Assembly: GCA_016707445.1 (NCBI GenBank)
Contig: JADJHR010000003.1
Span: forward strand, 124,001-188,000
From: Rubrivivax sp.
Lineage (GTDB): Bacteria; Pseudomonadota; Gammaproteobacteria; Burkholderiales; Burkholderiaceae_C
Direction: 5' to 3'
Length of the DNA stretch: 64,000 nucleotides
Shown here: piece by piece, positions 14,389 to 23,659 of the stretch
How positions within the stretch are numbered: the first letter of the stretch is position 1
Layout: each line of letters begins with the position of its first letter
Position numbers and translations under genes: made by a program
The notes under the pieces: model-generated
The model's database searches: none
What the model saw: the letters and a program-made list of their open reading frames with translations, nothing else
Told to the model about the DNA's origin: nothing

Positions 14389-17040
14389 ATGCCTACAGCG
14401 CCGGACCCGGCACCGCCGCCCACCCCGGACATCGATCTGCACGATGTCCTGCTCGCGCTGCCGACGGCTGCCGTGGTGCTCGGGCCCGACGGTGGCGTGC
14501 GCTGGTGCAATGCTGCTGCTGCCACGCTGCTGGGCGCATCGTGCACGGCACCTGGCGCCTTTCTTGCGGCGGCCTTCGAGGGCGAGGCTGCGCTGACCGA
14601 TGGCGCGCTGCGGCGGGCCCGGGCGTCAGCGCGCTGGGTGACGTTGCGCATGGCTGCGATGCGTGACGGGGCGCAGATGCTGAACCTCGAAGCTGCCGAC
14701 GAGCCGGTGCAGCTGCGCGCCGAGTCGCAGCGCCAGCAGGCCCTGCTGGACCTGGCCCAGGGCTTTGGCCGCCTGGGCACCTGGCACCGAGATCCGGTCA
14801 CCCTGAAGGGTCACTGGGATCGCCATATGTTCCGCTTCTGGGGTCTGCCGCCCAGCAGCGCCACGCCCGATTTCGCGCAGGCGATCGAGGCGATCGACGC
14901 CGCTGATCGCGAGGGTGTCGACCGCACCTTCAGAACGTCGCTGCGCACTCCGGGGTCGTATGCGCACCGCTACCGCGTGCGGCGGCCCGACGGCAGCGTG
15001 CGCCACCTGCAGTCGCAGTGGGTGGTGGGATCGGTCCAGCCCGACGGTTCGCCGGCCGAGGTGCTGGGCGTGGTGGTCGACGACACCGAGGTCTGGCTGC
15101 AGGCCCGCGCACGCAGCGAGATCGAGTCGCAGCTGGCACTGGCCGAGGACATGGCCGGCGTGGTGCGTTGGGTGCGCGATCTGCGAACCCAGCGCATGCT
15201 CTACAACGCGCGTGGCAGCGACATGATGGGTGTCGATCTCAAGTCCGACGGCATGTCGGCGGACGATTTCCGCACCATGGTGCACCCGGATGACGTGGCG
15301 GCCCTCGAGGTCGCCGCCGAGCACACGATCCGCACCGGTGAACCGACCGACGTGGAGGCGCGCTACCGGCGCCAGGACGGCAGCTGGCGACATGTGCTGT
15401 CCAGGCGCTCGCTGCTGCGCGACGAAGACGGCGCACCGCTGGCATTGATCGGCATCGCGATCGACCTGACGGCGCGCCACCAGACCGAGCAGGCGCTGCA
15501 CCGCGTCACCGAGCGCGCAGCGCTGGCCGCACGTGGCGCCGGCCTGGGCACCTGGGAGGTCGACCTGCAAAGCGGCGAGACCTTCTGGGACGAACAGATG
15601 TGGCACTTGCGCGGGCGGGAACCGCAGTCGCAGGTGCCCGATCCCGACGACAAGTTGGCCATGGTCCACCCCGACGACCGCGCGGAAATGGCCCAGGCCG
15701 CCAGCGCCGCCGGCATCGCGACCCTGGGCGACGAGATGCGCAACCGCCAGTTCAGGGTGATCTGGCCCGACGGCAGCGTGCGCTGGCTGGCAACACGATC
15801 GCAGCCGATCAAGGACCCGAGCGGCCGGGTGCTGCGGCGCATCGGCGTCAATTGGGACATCACGGATGCGCGCCGTGGCGACGACGAACGGATGGCCCGC
15901 GAGCGCGCCCAGAGTGCCAGTCAGGCCAAGAGCGAATTCCTGTCGCGCATGAGCCACGAGCTGCGCACGCCGCTGAACGCGGTGCTGGGTTTCACGCAGC
16001 TGCTGCTGCAGCGGCATGCCGCACCCGACGACCCCGACCATGGCCAGCTGACGACGCTTCTAGGCGCTGGCCGGCACCTGCTGGCCCTGGTCGACGACGT
16101 GCTTGACCTGACCAGCCTGGAAGACGGCCGCATGCGCCTGGCGCGGGAGCCCGTGGACTTGCAGGCGCTGGTGCAGGATGGCCTGGCCTTCGTCGAGCCG
16201 CTGCGCGTGACGCACCAGGTGCGGCCCATCGACGTTGACGTGGACGGCGCGGTGCCGCTGGCCGACCCGACGCGGTTGCGCCAGGTGTTGCTCAACGTGC
16301 TGACCAACGCCATCAAGTACAACCGCCCGGGGGGTCGCGTCGAGCTGCGTGCACGCAGCCGCGCCGGCAGGGTGCTGGTGCAGGTGACGGACACCGGCCG
16401 CGGCCTGGGCCAGGACCAGTTGGCCCACCTCTTCGAACCCTTCAACCGGCTGGGTGTCGAGGCCGGCACCGTCGAGGGCACGGGCATCGGCCTGGCGATC
16501 AGCAAGGCGCTGATCGAGCGCATGGGTGGCAGCCTGTCGGTGAGCAGCCAACCGGGCCTGGGCACGGCGTTTTCGATCAACCTGCCGGCGTCCGAGCAGC
16601 CGGTCGCTGTGGCCACAGTCGATGCAACACCGGCGCGCCCCGCACTCGACGCAGCCCGGGGCGCGGCGGTGCGCGGCAGCGTGCTCTACATCGAGGACAA
16701 CCCGGTCAACATGATGCTGATGGTGCAGACCCTGGCCCGTCTGCCCGAGGTGACGCTGCACCAGGCCGTCGACGGTGCGGCCGGGCTTGCGCGGGCGCGC
16801 GAGCATCGGCCCGACCTGGTGCTGCTGGACATGCAGTTGCCTGATTTCGACGGCCATGAGGTGTACCGCCGCCTGCAGGCCGACCCGACCACGGCCGGCC
16901 TGCGCTGCATCGCGGTCTCGGCCGATGCGATGCCGCAGGGCATCGCGCGTGCACGCCAGGCGGGGTTCGTCGACTACTGGACCAAGCCGCTGGACCTGCA
17001 GGCGGTGCTGGGCGCGGTCGAGCAGTTGCTGCAGCGTTGA
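14389..17040 (+). CDS. Multi-PAS hybrid sensor histidine kinase
   Basis: A soluble 883-residue hybrid kinase with no clear membrane segment. A weak N-terminal PAS-like region is followed by three PAS_3-type domains ending near residues 245, 365 and 495, recognisable by RYRVRRPDGSVRHLQSQW, YRRQDGSWRHVLSR and FRVIWPDGSVRWLATRS with the following D(I/L)T. HisKA has His523 in FLSRMSHELRTPLNAV. The ATPase has LNVLTNAIKYNRPGG, DTGRGLG and GTGIGLAISKAL. A C-terminal receiver carries Asp814 (LVLLDMQLPDFDG). No separate output gene adjoins it. The start is uncertain; a GTG at 14299 is possible. Confidence 0.88.
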   Translation: MPTAPDPAPPPTPDIDLHDVLLALPTAAVVLGPDGGVRWCNAAAATLLGASCTAPGAFLAAAFEGEAALTDGALRRARASARWVTLRMAAMRDGAQMLNLEAADEPVQLRAESQRQQALLDLAQGFGRLGTWHRDPVTLKGHWDRHMFRFWGLPPSSATPDFAQAIEAIDAADREGVDRTFRTSLRTPGSYAHRYRVRRPDGSVRHLQSQWVVGSVQPDGSPAEVLGVVVDDTEVWLQARARSEIESQLALAEDMAGVVRWVRDLRTQRMLYNARGSDMMGVDLKSDGMSADDFRTMVHPDDVAALEVAAEHTIRTGEPTDVEARYRRQDGSWRHVLSRRSLLRDEDGAPLALIGIAIDLTARHQTEQALHRVTERAALAARGAGLGTWEVDLQSGETFWDEQMWHLRGREPQSQVPDPDDKLAMVHPDDRAEMAQAASAAGIATLGDEMRNRQFRVIWPDGSVRWLATRSQPIKDPSGRVLRRIGVNWDITDARRGDDERMARERAQSASQAKSEFLSRMSHELRTPLNAVLGFTQLLLQRHAAPDDPDHGQLTTLLGAGRHLLALVDDVLDLTSLEDGRMRLAREPVDLQALVQDGLAFVEPLRVTHQVRPIDVDVDGAVPLADPTRLRQVLLNVLTNAIKYNRPGGRVELRARSRAGRVLVQVTDTGRGLGQDQLAHLFEPFNRLGVEAGTVEGTGIGLAISKALIERMGGSLSVSSQPGLGTAFSINLPASEQPVAVATVDATPARPALDAARGAAVRGSVLYIEDNPVNMMLMVQTLARLPEVTLHQAVDGAAGLARAREHRPDLVLLDMQLPDFDGHEVYRRLQADPTTAGLRCIAVSADAMPQGIARARQAGFVDYWTKPLDLQAVLGAVEQLLQR

Positions 17041-17165
17041 GGCGAGAGCAGCCGACGCAGCGGGCCGATTTGCAGGCGCGTTGCCGCGTTGTTCTGGCCA
17101 CTGCCGCGTGGTCGCGGGGCCAAGATGTCCGGTGCCTTCGATGGTCGGGGGTGCGGGGGATCCAA

Positions 17166-19103
17166 GTGACGTTGCGCAGCCTGTCCTCGTTCGTCGGCCC
17201 TGTGCTGGCCGGCATCGTGCTGGGCCTGCCCTTGCCCGGATCGGCTGCGGGTTGCCAGGACGTGGCCTTCGTCGATGTCATTGCCGAATCGGCCTGGGTC
17301 AATCTGGACCTGGTACCGGCGCAGGGCACGGCCGGCGTACGGGATGCGTTGCGACAGGCACAGAGCCAGTATGCCGGGCGCCCGGTTCGCATCCGGCTGG
17401 CGCCGGGGCACTACACCGACAACCTGGGCAGCGAGATCTTTGCGCAGGCCTTGTGGCGCAGCGACGCGGCACCGCTGTGGCTGACCGCCACCGACCCGCG
17501 GCCGAACGCCACCGTGCTGGGCCAGGGCCTGAACCTGCTGGCGGTGTCCTACGTGGCGATCGACGGCCTGACCATCGGGCCGGCCCAGGTTGGCGCCTGG
17601 GACGGCCGGCGCCATGCTGCGCCGGGCCCGCTGCAGGCGGCGGCCGGCATCCATGTGGCCGGTGCGGCATTGGACGGCGCCCGTGCCGGCGCGTCGGGCC
17701 AGAACCTGAACCTGCAGGTCTACGGCCGCTTTCTGCCGTCGCACCATGTGCTGGTGCGGCGCGTCACGGTGCAGAACCTGTTCGGGGACGATGAACGTGA
17801 CGCCGAAACCGCCGAAGGCCACGACATGGACGGCATGAAGTTCAACCAGGTGCAGGACCTGTGGGTGCTGGACAGCCGTGTCGACCGCACGTCGCGCCAC
17901 GGCATCGACAACGTGGGCGTGCACCGCGCCGCGTTCTGCCGCAACCTGGTGGCGCGCAACGGCGGCGGCATGGGCATCGAGGCCAAGGGTGGATCGGTCG
18001 ACGTGCTGTACGACAGCAACAGCTTCTACCGTGTGCGCCGGGTCGAGCTGGGCGGCGAAGAGACCGACGCGGTGTACTACTTTTCGCTCGACGGCCGCTG
18101 GGACTACGAGGCCCTGCGCACGGTGGCGCGCAACAACCTGATCGTCGACGCGCGTGAGGCGGCACTCGACTTCTCGGGCTGCAGCGATTGCAGCGCGGTC
18201 GGCAACACCATCCTCTTTTCGGCCGCGTACCGGCCCGCGGGCACGGCGATCGAGCCGCTGGGCGGCGATGCCGTGCGCGCCCACGACAGCCGCGTGCTGG
18301 GCGCCGATGACGGCGCCGGCAACGACTGCCAGACCTGGGACACGGGGCAGGCCGATCACGTCACGGTCGACCCCTGCTGGGGCGTGGGGTCGCGCGCGCC
18401 GGCACCGGTGAACCGCGTGCTGCGCAACCAGCGCCTGCTGCTCGCCAACAACGTGTTCATGAGCGAACGCCCGCTGTTCGGGCAGGGCGGCGGCGCGGTC
18501 GTGCCCTGCCCGCTGAACGCCAGCGGTGCGCTGCCCGAGATCAGCTGGACCGGCAACTACTGGTGGAACGGTGGCGCCGCGCTGCCGGCTGCGGGCTGCA
18601 GCGTGCTGGCCGAAGGCAGCAGTTCGCGTTTGCCCTTGGCCGGTGCGGTGTCGGCGCCGCTGCGCGGTGGTGCGATCGATGCCAGCACGCTGGACAGGCT
18701 GGCCGGCAGCCTGCTGCAGGTGTCGCGCCCGCTGTCCGACGGGTCGCTGCTGCGCCATGCAGTGAGCGCGGCGACCATGGCCAGCCACGACCATCAGGGG
18801 GCACCACGCGGCAGCGCGTCGGGTGGGATTGCTGCTGGGTTCGTGGGCGCGCTCGCCGGTCCCGGTCAGGACGCCGACCGCGTGTTCAACTGGGCCCAGC
18901 GTCTGTACCCGACGTTGTTGCCCGCCGCAGCCATCAGTCAAACCCTGGGCGACTACTACGCGCGCCACTACCCGCAGACGCAGACTTACCTGGGCGCCTG
19001 GAACGGCCACCTGTATGCGCTGGGTCCGTCCTTCGGGTTCGCCGTCGTCGACCTGGGACCGTTGGCAGACTGGATGGCGCTGGCGGCTGCTGCCGGGTAT
19101 TGA
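17166..19103 (+). CDS. Secreted right-handed beta-helix protein
   Basis: A 645-residue exported protein. A GTG start at 17166 is preceded by GGGGGA and followed by a signal peptide (VGPVLAGIVLGLPLPGSAAG). Residues about 35-400 look like a parallel beta-helix, with an IRLAPGHYTDN-type opening as in pectate-lyase-like folds, successive NLL/NVGV/NLV turns and a Cys pair (CSDCSA). The C-terminal ~80 residues (DADRVFNWAQRLYP ... YLGAWNGHLYALGPSFG) match a domain I associate with secreted Burkholderiales proteins. A polysaccharide ligand or substrate is likely, but no catalytic motif was confirmed. Confidence 0.7.
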   Translation: MTLRSLSSFVGPVLAGIVLGLPLPGSAAGCQDVAFVDVIAESAWVNLDLVPAQGTAGVRDALRQAQSQYAGRPVRIRLAPGHYTDNLGSEIFAQALWRSDAAPLWLTATDPRPNATVLGQGLNLLAVSYVAIDGLTIGPAQVGAWDGRRHAAPGPLQAAAGIHVAGAALDGARAGASGQNLNLQVYGRFLPSHHVLVRRVTVQNLFGDDERDAETAEGHDMDGMKFNQVQDLWVLDSRVDRTSRHGIDNVGVHRAAFCRNLVARNGGGMGIEAKGGSVDVLYDSNSFYRVRRVELGGEETDAVYYFSLDGRWDYEALRTVARNNLIVDAREAALDFSGCSDCSAVGNTILFSAAYRPAGTAIEPLGGDAVRAHDSRVLGADDGAGNDCQTWDTGQADHVTVDPCWGVGSRAPAPVNRVLRNQRLLLANNVFMSERPLFGQGGGAVVPCPLNASGALPEISWTGNYWWNGGAALPAAGCSVLAEGSSSRLPLAGAVSAPLRGGAIDASTLDRLAGSLLQVSRPLSDGSLLRHAVSAATMASHDHQGAPRGSASGGIAAGFVGALAGPGQDADRVFNWAQRLYPTLLPAAAISQTLGDYYARHYPQTQTYLGAWNGHLYALGPSFGFAVVDLGPLADWMALAAAAGY

Positions 19104-19274
19104 GATCCTGCCTCCGGATCAGCGCGCGAACTGGTAGTCGATCGATTCGACACGGCCACGCCGGTTCGGCCCGCGCCGCCGCGCTGCGAATCGACCAGCC
19201 CTTGTTTGGCGACAGGCATGCGCAAGATCACGCCGATATTGCGGTCGTCGCGCTGCCTTGGCGGCTGTCGGATG

Positions 19275-20036
19275 TCACCTCTTGCACTGCGCGGCGTTCT
19301 CGATCTGCCGCAGCAGATCGCCCATCACCACGGGCTTCACTAGAAAGGCGGCGCACCCGGCCGCCATCAGACGCTCGCGCCTGAAGTCATCGGGGAAGGC
19401 GGTGATGGCCACGATCGGCAACTCGCGGGTCCTTGGGTCACCTTTGACCCGACGCACGAAATCCAGGCCGTCCATGCCTGGCAGGTTCAGGTCCAGCAGG
19501 ATGACGTCAGGGTGGTCGCGTTCGAGGTTTTCGATGGCCTGTTCGGCCGTGCAGTTGTCGAGCGCGACATGGCCGCTCAGGCGGATGCGGTCACCGGCCA
19601 GCTTGAGGTCGATGCGGTGGTCTTCGACGACCATCACGTTCAAGCGCTGCTGCTCCTTGTGTTTGCCGTCGGCGAGGTACATGGCCACCTGCCGCGGCAG
19701 CTGCCGCGTGTCGATCGGTTTGGTGATGTAGCCGTCGCAGCCGGCGTCCAGCGCCTTCTGCTCGTCGCCCTTCATGGCAAATGCAGTCAGCGCCACGATG
19801 ACCACACCCGCCATCCGTGGCTCGCTGCGCAACTGCCGGGTCAAGGTCAGACCATCCATGCCGGGCAGCGAGATGTCCATCAAGATGAGGTCGGGCAACC
19901 CGGCGCCGGCCAGGCATTGCAGCACCTCCTCGGCGTCGTCGCAGGTCGATATCTCGTAGCCCTCGATTTCCAGCAACTCGCTCGCCAACTTGCGATTCAA
20001 GGCGTTGTCGTCGACGATCAGGATGCGTGAGTTCAT
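19275..20036 (-). CDS. Response regulator with two receiver domains, no output domain
   Basis: A 253-residue protein made of two tandem CheY-like receivers. REC1 has phospho-acceptor Asp54 (LILMDISLPGMDG) and Lys106; REC2 has Asp182 (VILLDLNLPGMDG) and Lys234. The two are joined by a charged linker (about 122-131). It lies 15 bp downstream of the PAS kinase gene at 20052 on the same strand, so it is the likely phosphorelay partner. With no DNA-binding domain it probably acts through protein contacts. Confidence 0.88.
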   Translation of the reverse strand: MNSRILIVDDNALNRKLASELLEIEGYEISTCDDAEEVLQCLAGAGLPDLILMDISLPGMDGLTLTRQLRSEPRMAGVVIVALTAFAMKGDEQKALDAGCDGYITKPIDTRQLPRQVAMYLADGKHKEQQRLNVMVVEDHRIDLKLAGDRIRLSGHVALDNCTAEQAIENLERDHPDVILLDLNLPGMDGLDFVRRVKGDPRTRELPIVAITAFPDDFRRERLMAAGCAAFLVKPVVMGDLLRQIENAAQCKR

Positions 20037-20051
20037 CGAGGTACCTTGGAT

Positions 20052-21899
20052 TCAGGCGGACCTGCTGGGCAGTGCACGAGGCAGCCAGACCGAGAAGACG
20101 CTGCCTTTGCCGGGTTCGCTTTGAACCGTGATCCGGCCACCCTGCAGTTCGACCAGTTTGCGTGTCAGCGCCAGCCCCAGGCCAGTGCCGTCGTGGCGGC
20201 GCGAGGCGCCGCTGTCGAGCTGCACAAAGGCGCCGAACAAGCGGGCCTGGTCGGCCGCCGTGATGCCGATGCCGGTGTCGATCACCCTGATCCGCACACC
20301 GGCCTCGCCGTCGAGTTCGAGTTCCAGCGTGACTTGGCCGTTGTCCTCGGTGAACTTGATGGCGTTCGACAGCAGGTTGAACAGGATCTGCTTGACCTTC
20401 TGCGCGTCCAGCGTCACCGGCGGCATTGCGGCAGGAACGTCGGTGCCGACCAGGATGTGCTTCTTGCGGGCGATCGGCGCGACCACGGCGCACACGGAGG
20501 CGATCGTCGCCAGCATGTCGAAGGTTTCCGCATAGGCCTCCATCTTTCCCGCCTCGACCTTGGACAGATCGAGCACGTCGTTGATCAGCTGCAGCAGGTG
20601 GCGCCCACACTGATGAATGTCGGTGATGTATTCGATCTGCTTCTGGTTCAGCGGGCCTATGCGTTGATCGACCAGCAGCTCGGAAAATCCGAGGATGCCG
20701 TTCAGGGGCGTGCGCAGTTCATGCGACATGCTGGCCAGGAACTCGCTCTTGAGCCGATTGGCCTCTTCCAGTTTGTGCTCGATGCGCTTGCGGTCGCTGG
20801 CGTCGCGGATCGCGCTGGCCACCAACAGGCCATCCTCGGTCTCGATCGGGCTCAGGCTGATTTCCACCGGGAACTCGCTGCCGTCGCGGCGCAGTCCCTG
20901 AAGTTCGAGCCCGGCTCCCATCCGGCGCATCTTCGGTCGATCGAAGAAGCCGTTCCGACTCTTGAAATGGTCACCGCGGTAGCGCGGCGGCACCAGGGTC
21001 TCGATCGGCTGGCCCAGCAACTCGTCGCGCGCCCAGCCGAACAGACGCACCGCCTGCGAGTTCACCAGCACGATCAGACCCTGACCGTCGACGATCACCA
21101 TCGCGTCGGGTGCCGATTCGAGCAGGCCGCGAAACTTTCGATCGGCCTTGTTGCGCGCCTCTTCGCGGTCGGTGATGTCGCGAAGCGCGCACATCACCAG
21201 CAGGCCTTCCTCGGTCTGCAGCGGGCTCAAACTGATCTCGACCGGGAACTCGCGGCCGTCACTGCGTTGCCCGTGCAGTTCGAGCCCAGCCCCCATCGAC
21301 CGCTTGCGGGGAAGATCGAAGTAGCGACCGCGATGGCCCAGATGTGCCCTGCGATAGCGTTCGGGCATCAGCAGCTCGACCGGCTGTCCGATCAGTGTTT
21401 CATGTGCGTGGCCAAAGAGATGCAGGGCCTGGGCGTTGGCCAGCACGATCAGCCCGGTGATATTGACGATCAAGATCGCATCGGGTGTGTCTTCCAGCAG
21501 ATCACGGTACCTGGCCTCGACGAGCTGGGTGTGTCGGATGAGCTTGAGGCGGGTCACGTCCTTCGTGGTGACGACGAAGCACTGTGGCTTGCCATCGGCA
21601 TCGGTCACCGCCTTGGCCGAACCGCTGACGTACAGGCTGCTGCCATCCTTGCGGTGGCGCACCGCCTCGTCGACAGACTGGCCATCGCGCTCAGCGTCGC
21701 TCAGCAGGGTTTGAAACTGACCGACCCGATCGGGCGCCACGACGAGATCGGTGAAGGACTCGCCGATCGCCTCGTCGGCGCTGTAGCCGAATATGCTTTC
21801 GGCGGCGCGGTTCCAGTGGAGGACCGTGCCTTGCGGGGTAAGCACCGTCACTGCGTCCGGGTTGTGCCCGAGCACTGTGGCATCAAGCGACAGGTTCAT
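20052..21899 (-). CDS. PAS-domain sensor histidine kinase
   Basis: A soluble 615-residue kinase with three PAS domains (about 5-115, 125-245 and 255-370), the last two close to internal duplicates (GAGLELHGQRSDGREFPVEI versus GAGLELQGLRRDGSEFPVEI). HisKA has His393 in FLASMSHELRTPLNG; the ATPase has LFNLLSNAIKFTEDNG, DTGIGI and GTGLGLALTRKL. The start at 21899 is chosen because the PAS homology begins there; the frame is open to 22151 but that part looks non-coding. It forms an operon with the double-receiver protein at 19275. Confidence 0.88.
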   Translation of the reverse strand: MNLSLDATVLGHNPDAVTVLTPQGTVLHWNRAAESIFGYSADEAIGESFTDLVVAPDRVGQFQTLLSDAERDGQSVDEAVRHRKDGSSLYVSGSAKAVTDADGKPQCFVVTTKDVTRLKLIRHTQLVEARYRDLLEDTPDAILIVNITGLIVLANAQALHLFGHAHETLIGQPVELLMPERYRRAHLGHRGRYFDLPRKRSMGAGLELHGQRSDGREFPVEISLSPLQTEEGLLVMCALRDITDREEARNKADRKFRGLLESAPDAMVIVDGQGLIVLVNSQAVRLFGWARDELLGQPIETLVPPRYRGDHFKSRNGFFDRPKMRRMGAGLELQGLRRDGSEFPVEISLSPIETEDGLLVASAIRDASDRKRIEHKLEEANRLKSEFLASMSHELRTPLNGILGFSELLVDQRIGPLNQKQIEYITDIHQCGRHLLQLINDVLDLSKVEAGKMEAYAETFDMLATIASVCAVVAPIARKKHILVGTDVPAAMPPVTLDAQKVKQILFNLLSNAIKFTEDNGQVTLELELDGEAGVRIRVIDTGIGITAADQARLFGAFVQLDSGASRRHDGTGLGLALTRKLVELQGGRITVQSEPGKGSVFSVWLPRALPSRSA

Positions 21900-22132
21900 C
21901 GTGACACACCTACCAGGGAAGTGAAGGTTGCAAGCATCGACGTGAAACCGCCGGCCAGGCACATCCGCTCGGCCGACGGCCTTGGCGAGATATCGTAAAC
22001 CGGGTTTCACCGTAAGCGCCGAGAGCCGATCGCCGTGCCACACGCTTGCCCGCAAGCGGCACGTGATGGGTCGCGTCGATAGATCTTGGGCTGGTCTAGA
22101 CTCGGCCGCATCAATCACGATGGAGGTGTGCC

Positions 22133-23074
22133 GTGCGACTCTGGTTGGCAACGCTGCTGCTGGGCGTCTCGTCCCTGGCCTGGGCGCAGGACAAGTTCCC
22201 GCAACGAAATGTTGAAGTCATCCTGCCGTATGCCGCGGGCGGTGGGGTCGATGCCATGGGCCGCGCCTTTGCGCGCGAAGCAGCACGCATCACCGGGCAG
22301 AGCTGGGTGGTGGTGAATCGCGATGGCGGCGCCGGTGTGATCGGCTTCTCGGCGTTGACCCGGGCCCCCGCTGACGGCCATACGCTGGTGTTCTCGCCGG
22401 CATCGCCGCTGACCAACGCACCTTTTCTGACCAAGACCATGCCGTTTCGCAACGACCAGGTCGAACCGGTGTGCCAGGTGTTCGAGAACGTGTTCTCGAT
22501 TGCGGTTCGTCCCGATTCGCCGATCCAGTCGATGCAGGACCTGGTGGCACGTGCCAAGGCCGCGCCGGGCAAGCTGTCGTACGGTCATGCCGGTCCAGGG
22601 TCGGTGCCGCACATGGGCGTGGCGGCGGTGGCCAAGGCGCTGGGCCTGCAGCTTAACGGCATCCCCTACCGCGGCGACGGCGCCATGCTGCCGCAGCTGA
22701 TGGGCGGTCAGCTTGATTTCGGCGCACCCGCACTGTCGTCGATCGGCGGCAAGGGCCTGCGCGTGCTGGCGGTGCTGGCCGACAAGCGTCACCCGGCGGC
22801 GCCCGACGTGCCGTCGCTGACCGAGCTGGGCTATCCGGCGGTCACGCCGGGCCTGAACGGCGTGTACGCGCCGGCCGGCACGCCGCGCGCCACCCTCGAT
22901 CAGTTGCAGACCCTGTGTCAGCAGGTGCTGGCGTCCGACGGCTTCAAGCAGGCTGCGAAGACGCTGCAGCAGACACCGGTGTTCCTGAACGCGGCGCAGT
23001 TCAAGGCGCGCATCGACAGCACCTACCGCACGCATGCCGAGCTGGTGCCCGACCTCGGTTTGGAGAAAAACTGA
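22133..23074 (+). CDS. Bug/TctC-type periplasmic binding protein
   Basis: A 313-residue receptor of the tripartite tricarboxylate transporter family. It has a GTG start with GGAGG upstream and a signal peptide cleaved near LAWA-QDKFP. Family motifs are VEVILPYAAGGGVDAMGR, NRDGGAGVIG and YGHAGPGSVPHMG. No TctA/TctB membrane genes are nearby, as is common for the expanded Bug family. It is followed after 1 bp by a cupin gene, suggesting a shared substrate. Confidence 0.9.
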   Translation: MRLWLATLLLGVSSLAWAQDKFPQRNVEVILPYAAGGGVDAMGRAFAREAARITGQSWVVVNRDGGAGVIGFSALTRAPADGHTLVFSPASPLTNAPFLTKTMPFRNDQVEPVCQVFENVFSIAVRPDSPIQSMQDLVARAKAAPGKLSYGHAGPGSVPHMGVAAVAKALGLQLNGIPYRGDGAMLPQLMGGQLDFGAPALSSIGGKGLRVLAVLADKRHPAAPDVPSLTELGYPAVTPGLNGVYAPAGTPRATLDQLQTLCQQVLASDGFKQAAKTLQQTPVFLNAAQFKARIDSTYRTHAELVPDLGLEKN

Positions 23075-23075
23075 G

Positions 23076-23624
23076 ATGGTGCTGCCCCCCATCCGCCGCG
23101 TGCTGACCGGGGACGATGCCGGCGGCCGCTCGTCCATCGTCGAGGATGGTCCTTCACCCGCGGTGCGGCTGGTGCCCGAGCGGCCCGGTTACCGCGTCAC
23201 CAACCTGTGGTGCACGGCGGCCGCACCGGCGCCGGTGGCCGCTGCCGACCGCATTGCCGAGCACCGCGGCGTGCTGCCGCCGGCCGGCGGCACGGTGCTG
23301 CGCATCATCGACTTTCCGCCCGAACCGCAAGACCCGGCAGAGCTGCAGCGCCAGCTGCAGGCCACCTTCGGCAGCATGTTCAGCGACGCCAGCCACGCAC
23401 CGCAACCGGGCCAGCACCCGGGCATGCACCGCACCGCGACGGTGGACTACGCGCTGATGCTGGCGGGTGAACTGGTGGCCATCATGGACGACGGCGAGAC
23501 CGTGCTGCGCGCCGGCGACGTGCTGGTGCAGCGTGGCACCCACCATGCCTGGGCCAACCGTTCAGGTCAGCCGGCACGCGTCGCTTTCGTATTGATCGAC
23601 GGCAGCCCGCAGGAAACCGGCTGA
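23076..23624 (+). CDS. Cupin-domain protein
   Basis: A 182-residue protein. The N-terminal ~100 residues are of unknown type (LWCTAAAPAP, FPPEPQDPAE); the C-terminal part is a small cupin barrel (MHRTATVDYALMLAGELVAI, GDVLVQRGTHHAWANRSG) with His and Glu/Asp residues placed as in metal-binding cupins. Similar proteins occur as sensors or accessory enzymes in aromatic and carboxylate catabolism. It starts one base after the Bug gene stop and has GGAG upstream. Confidence 0.8.
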   Translation: MVLPPIRRVLTGDDAGGRSSIVEDGPSPAVRLVPERPGYRVTNLWCTAAAPAPVAAADRIAEHRGVLPPAGGTVLRIIDFPPEPQDPAELQRQLQATFGSMFSDASHAPQPGQHPGMHRTATVDYALMLAGELVAIMDDGETVLRAGDVLVQRGTHHAWANRSGQPARVAFVLIDGSPQETG

Positions 23625-23659
23625 GCGCTGGGTCGCGGTGGGCCCGGAGATGGAATCGG

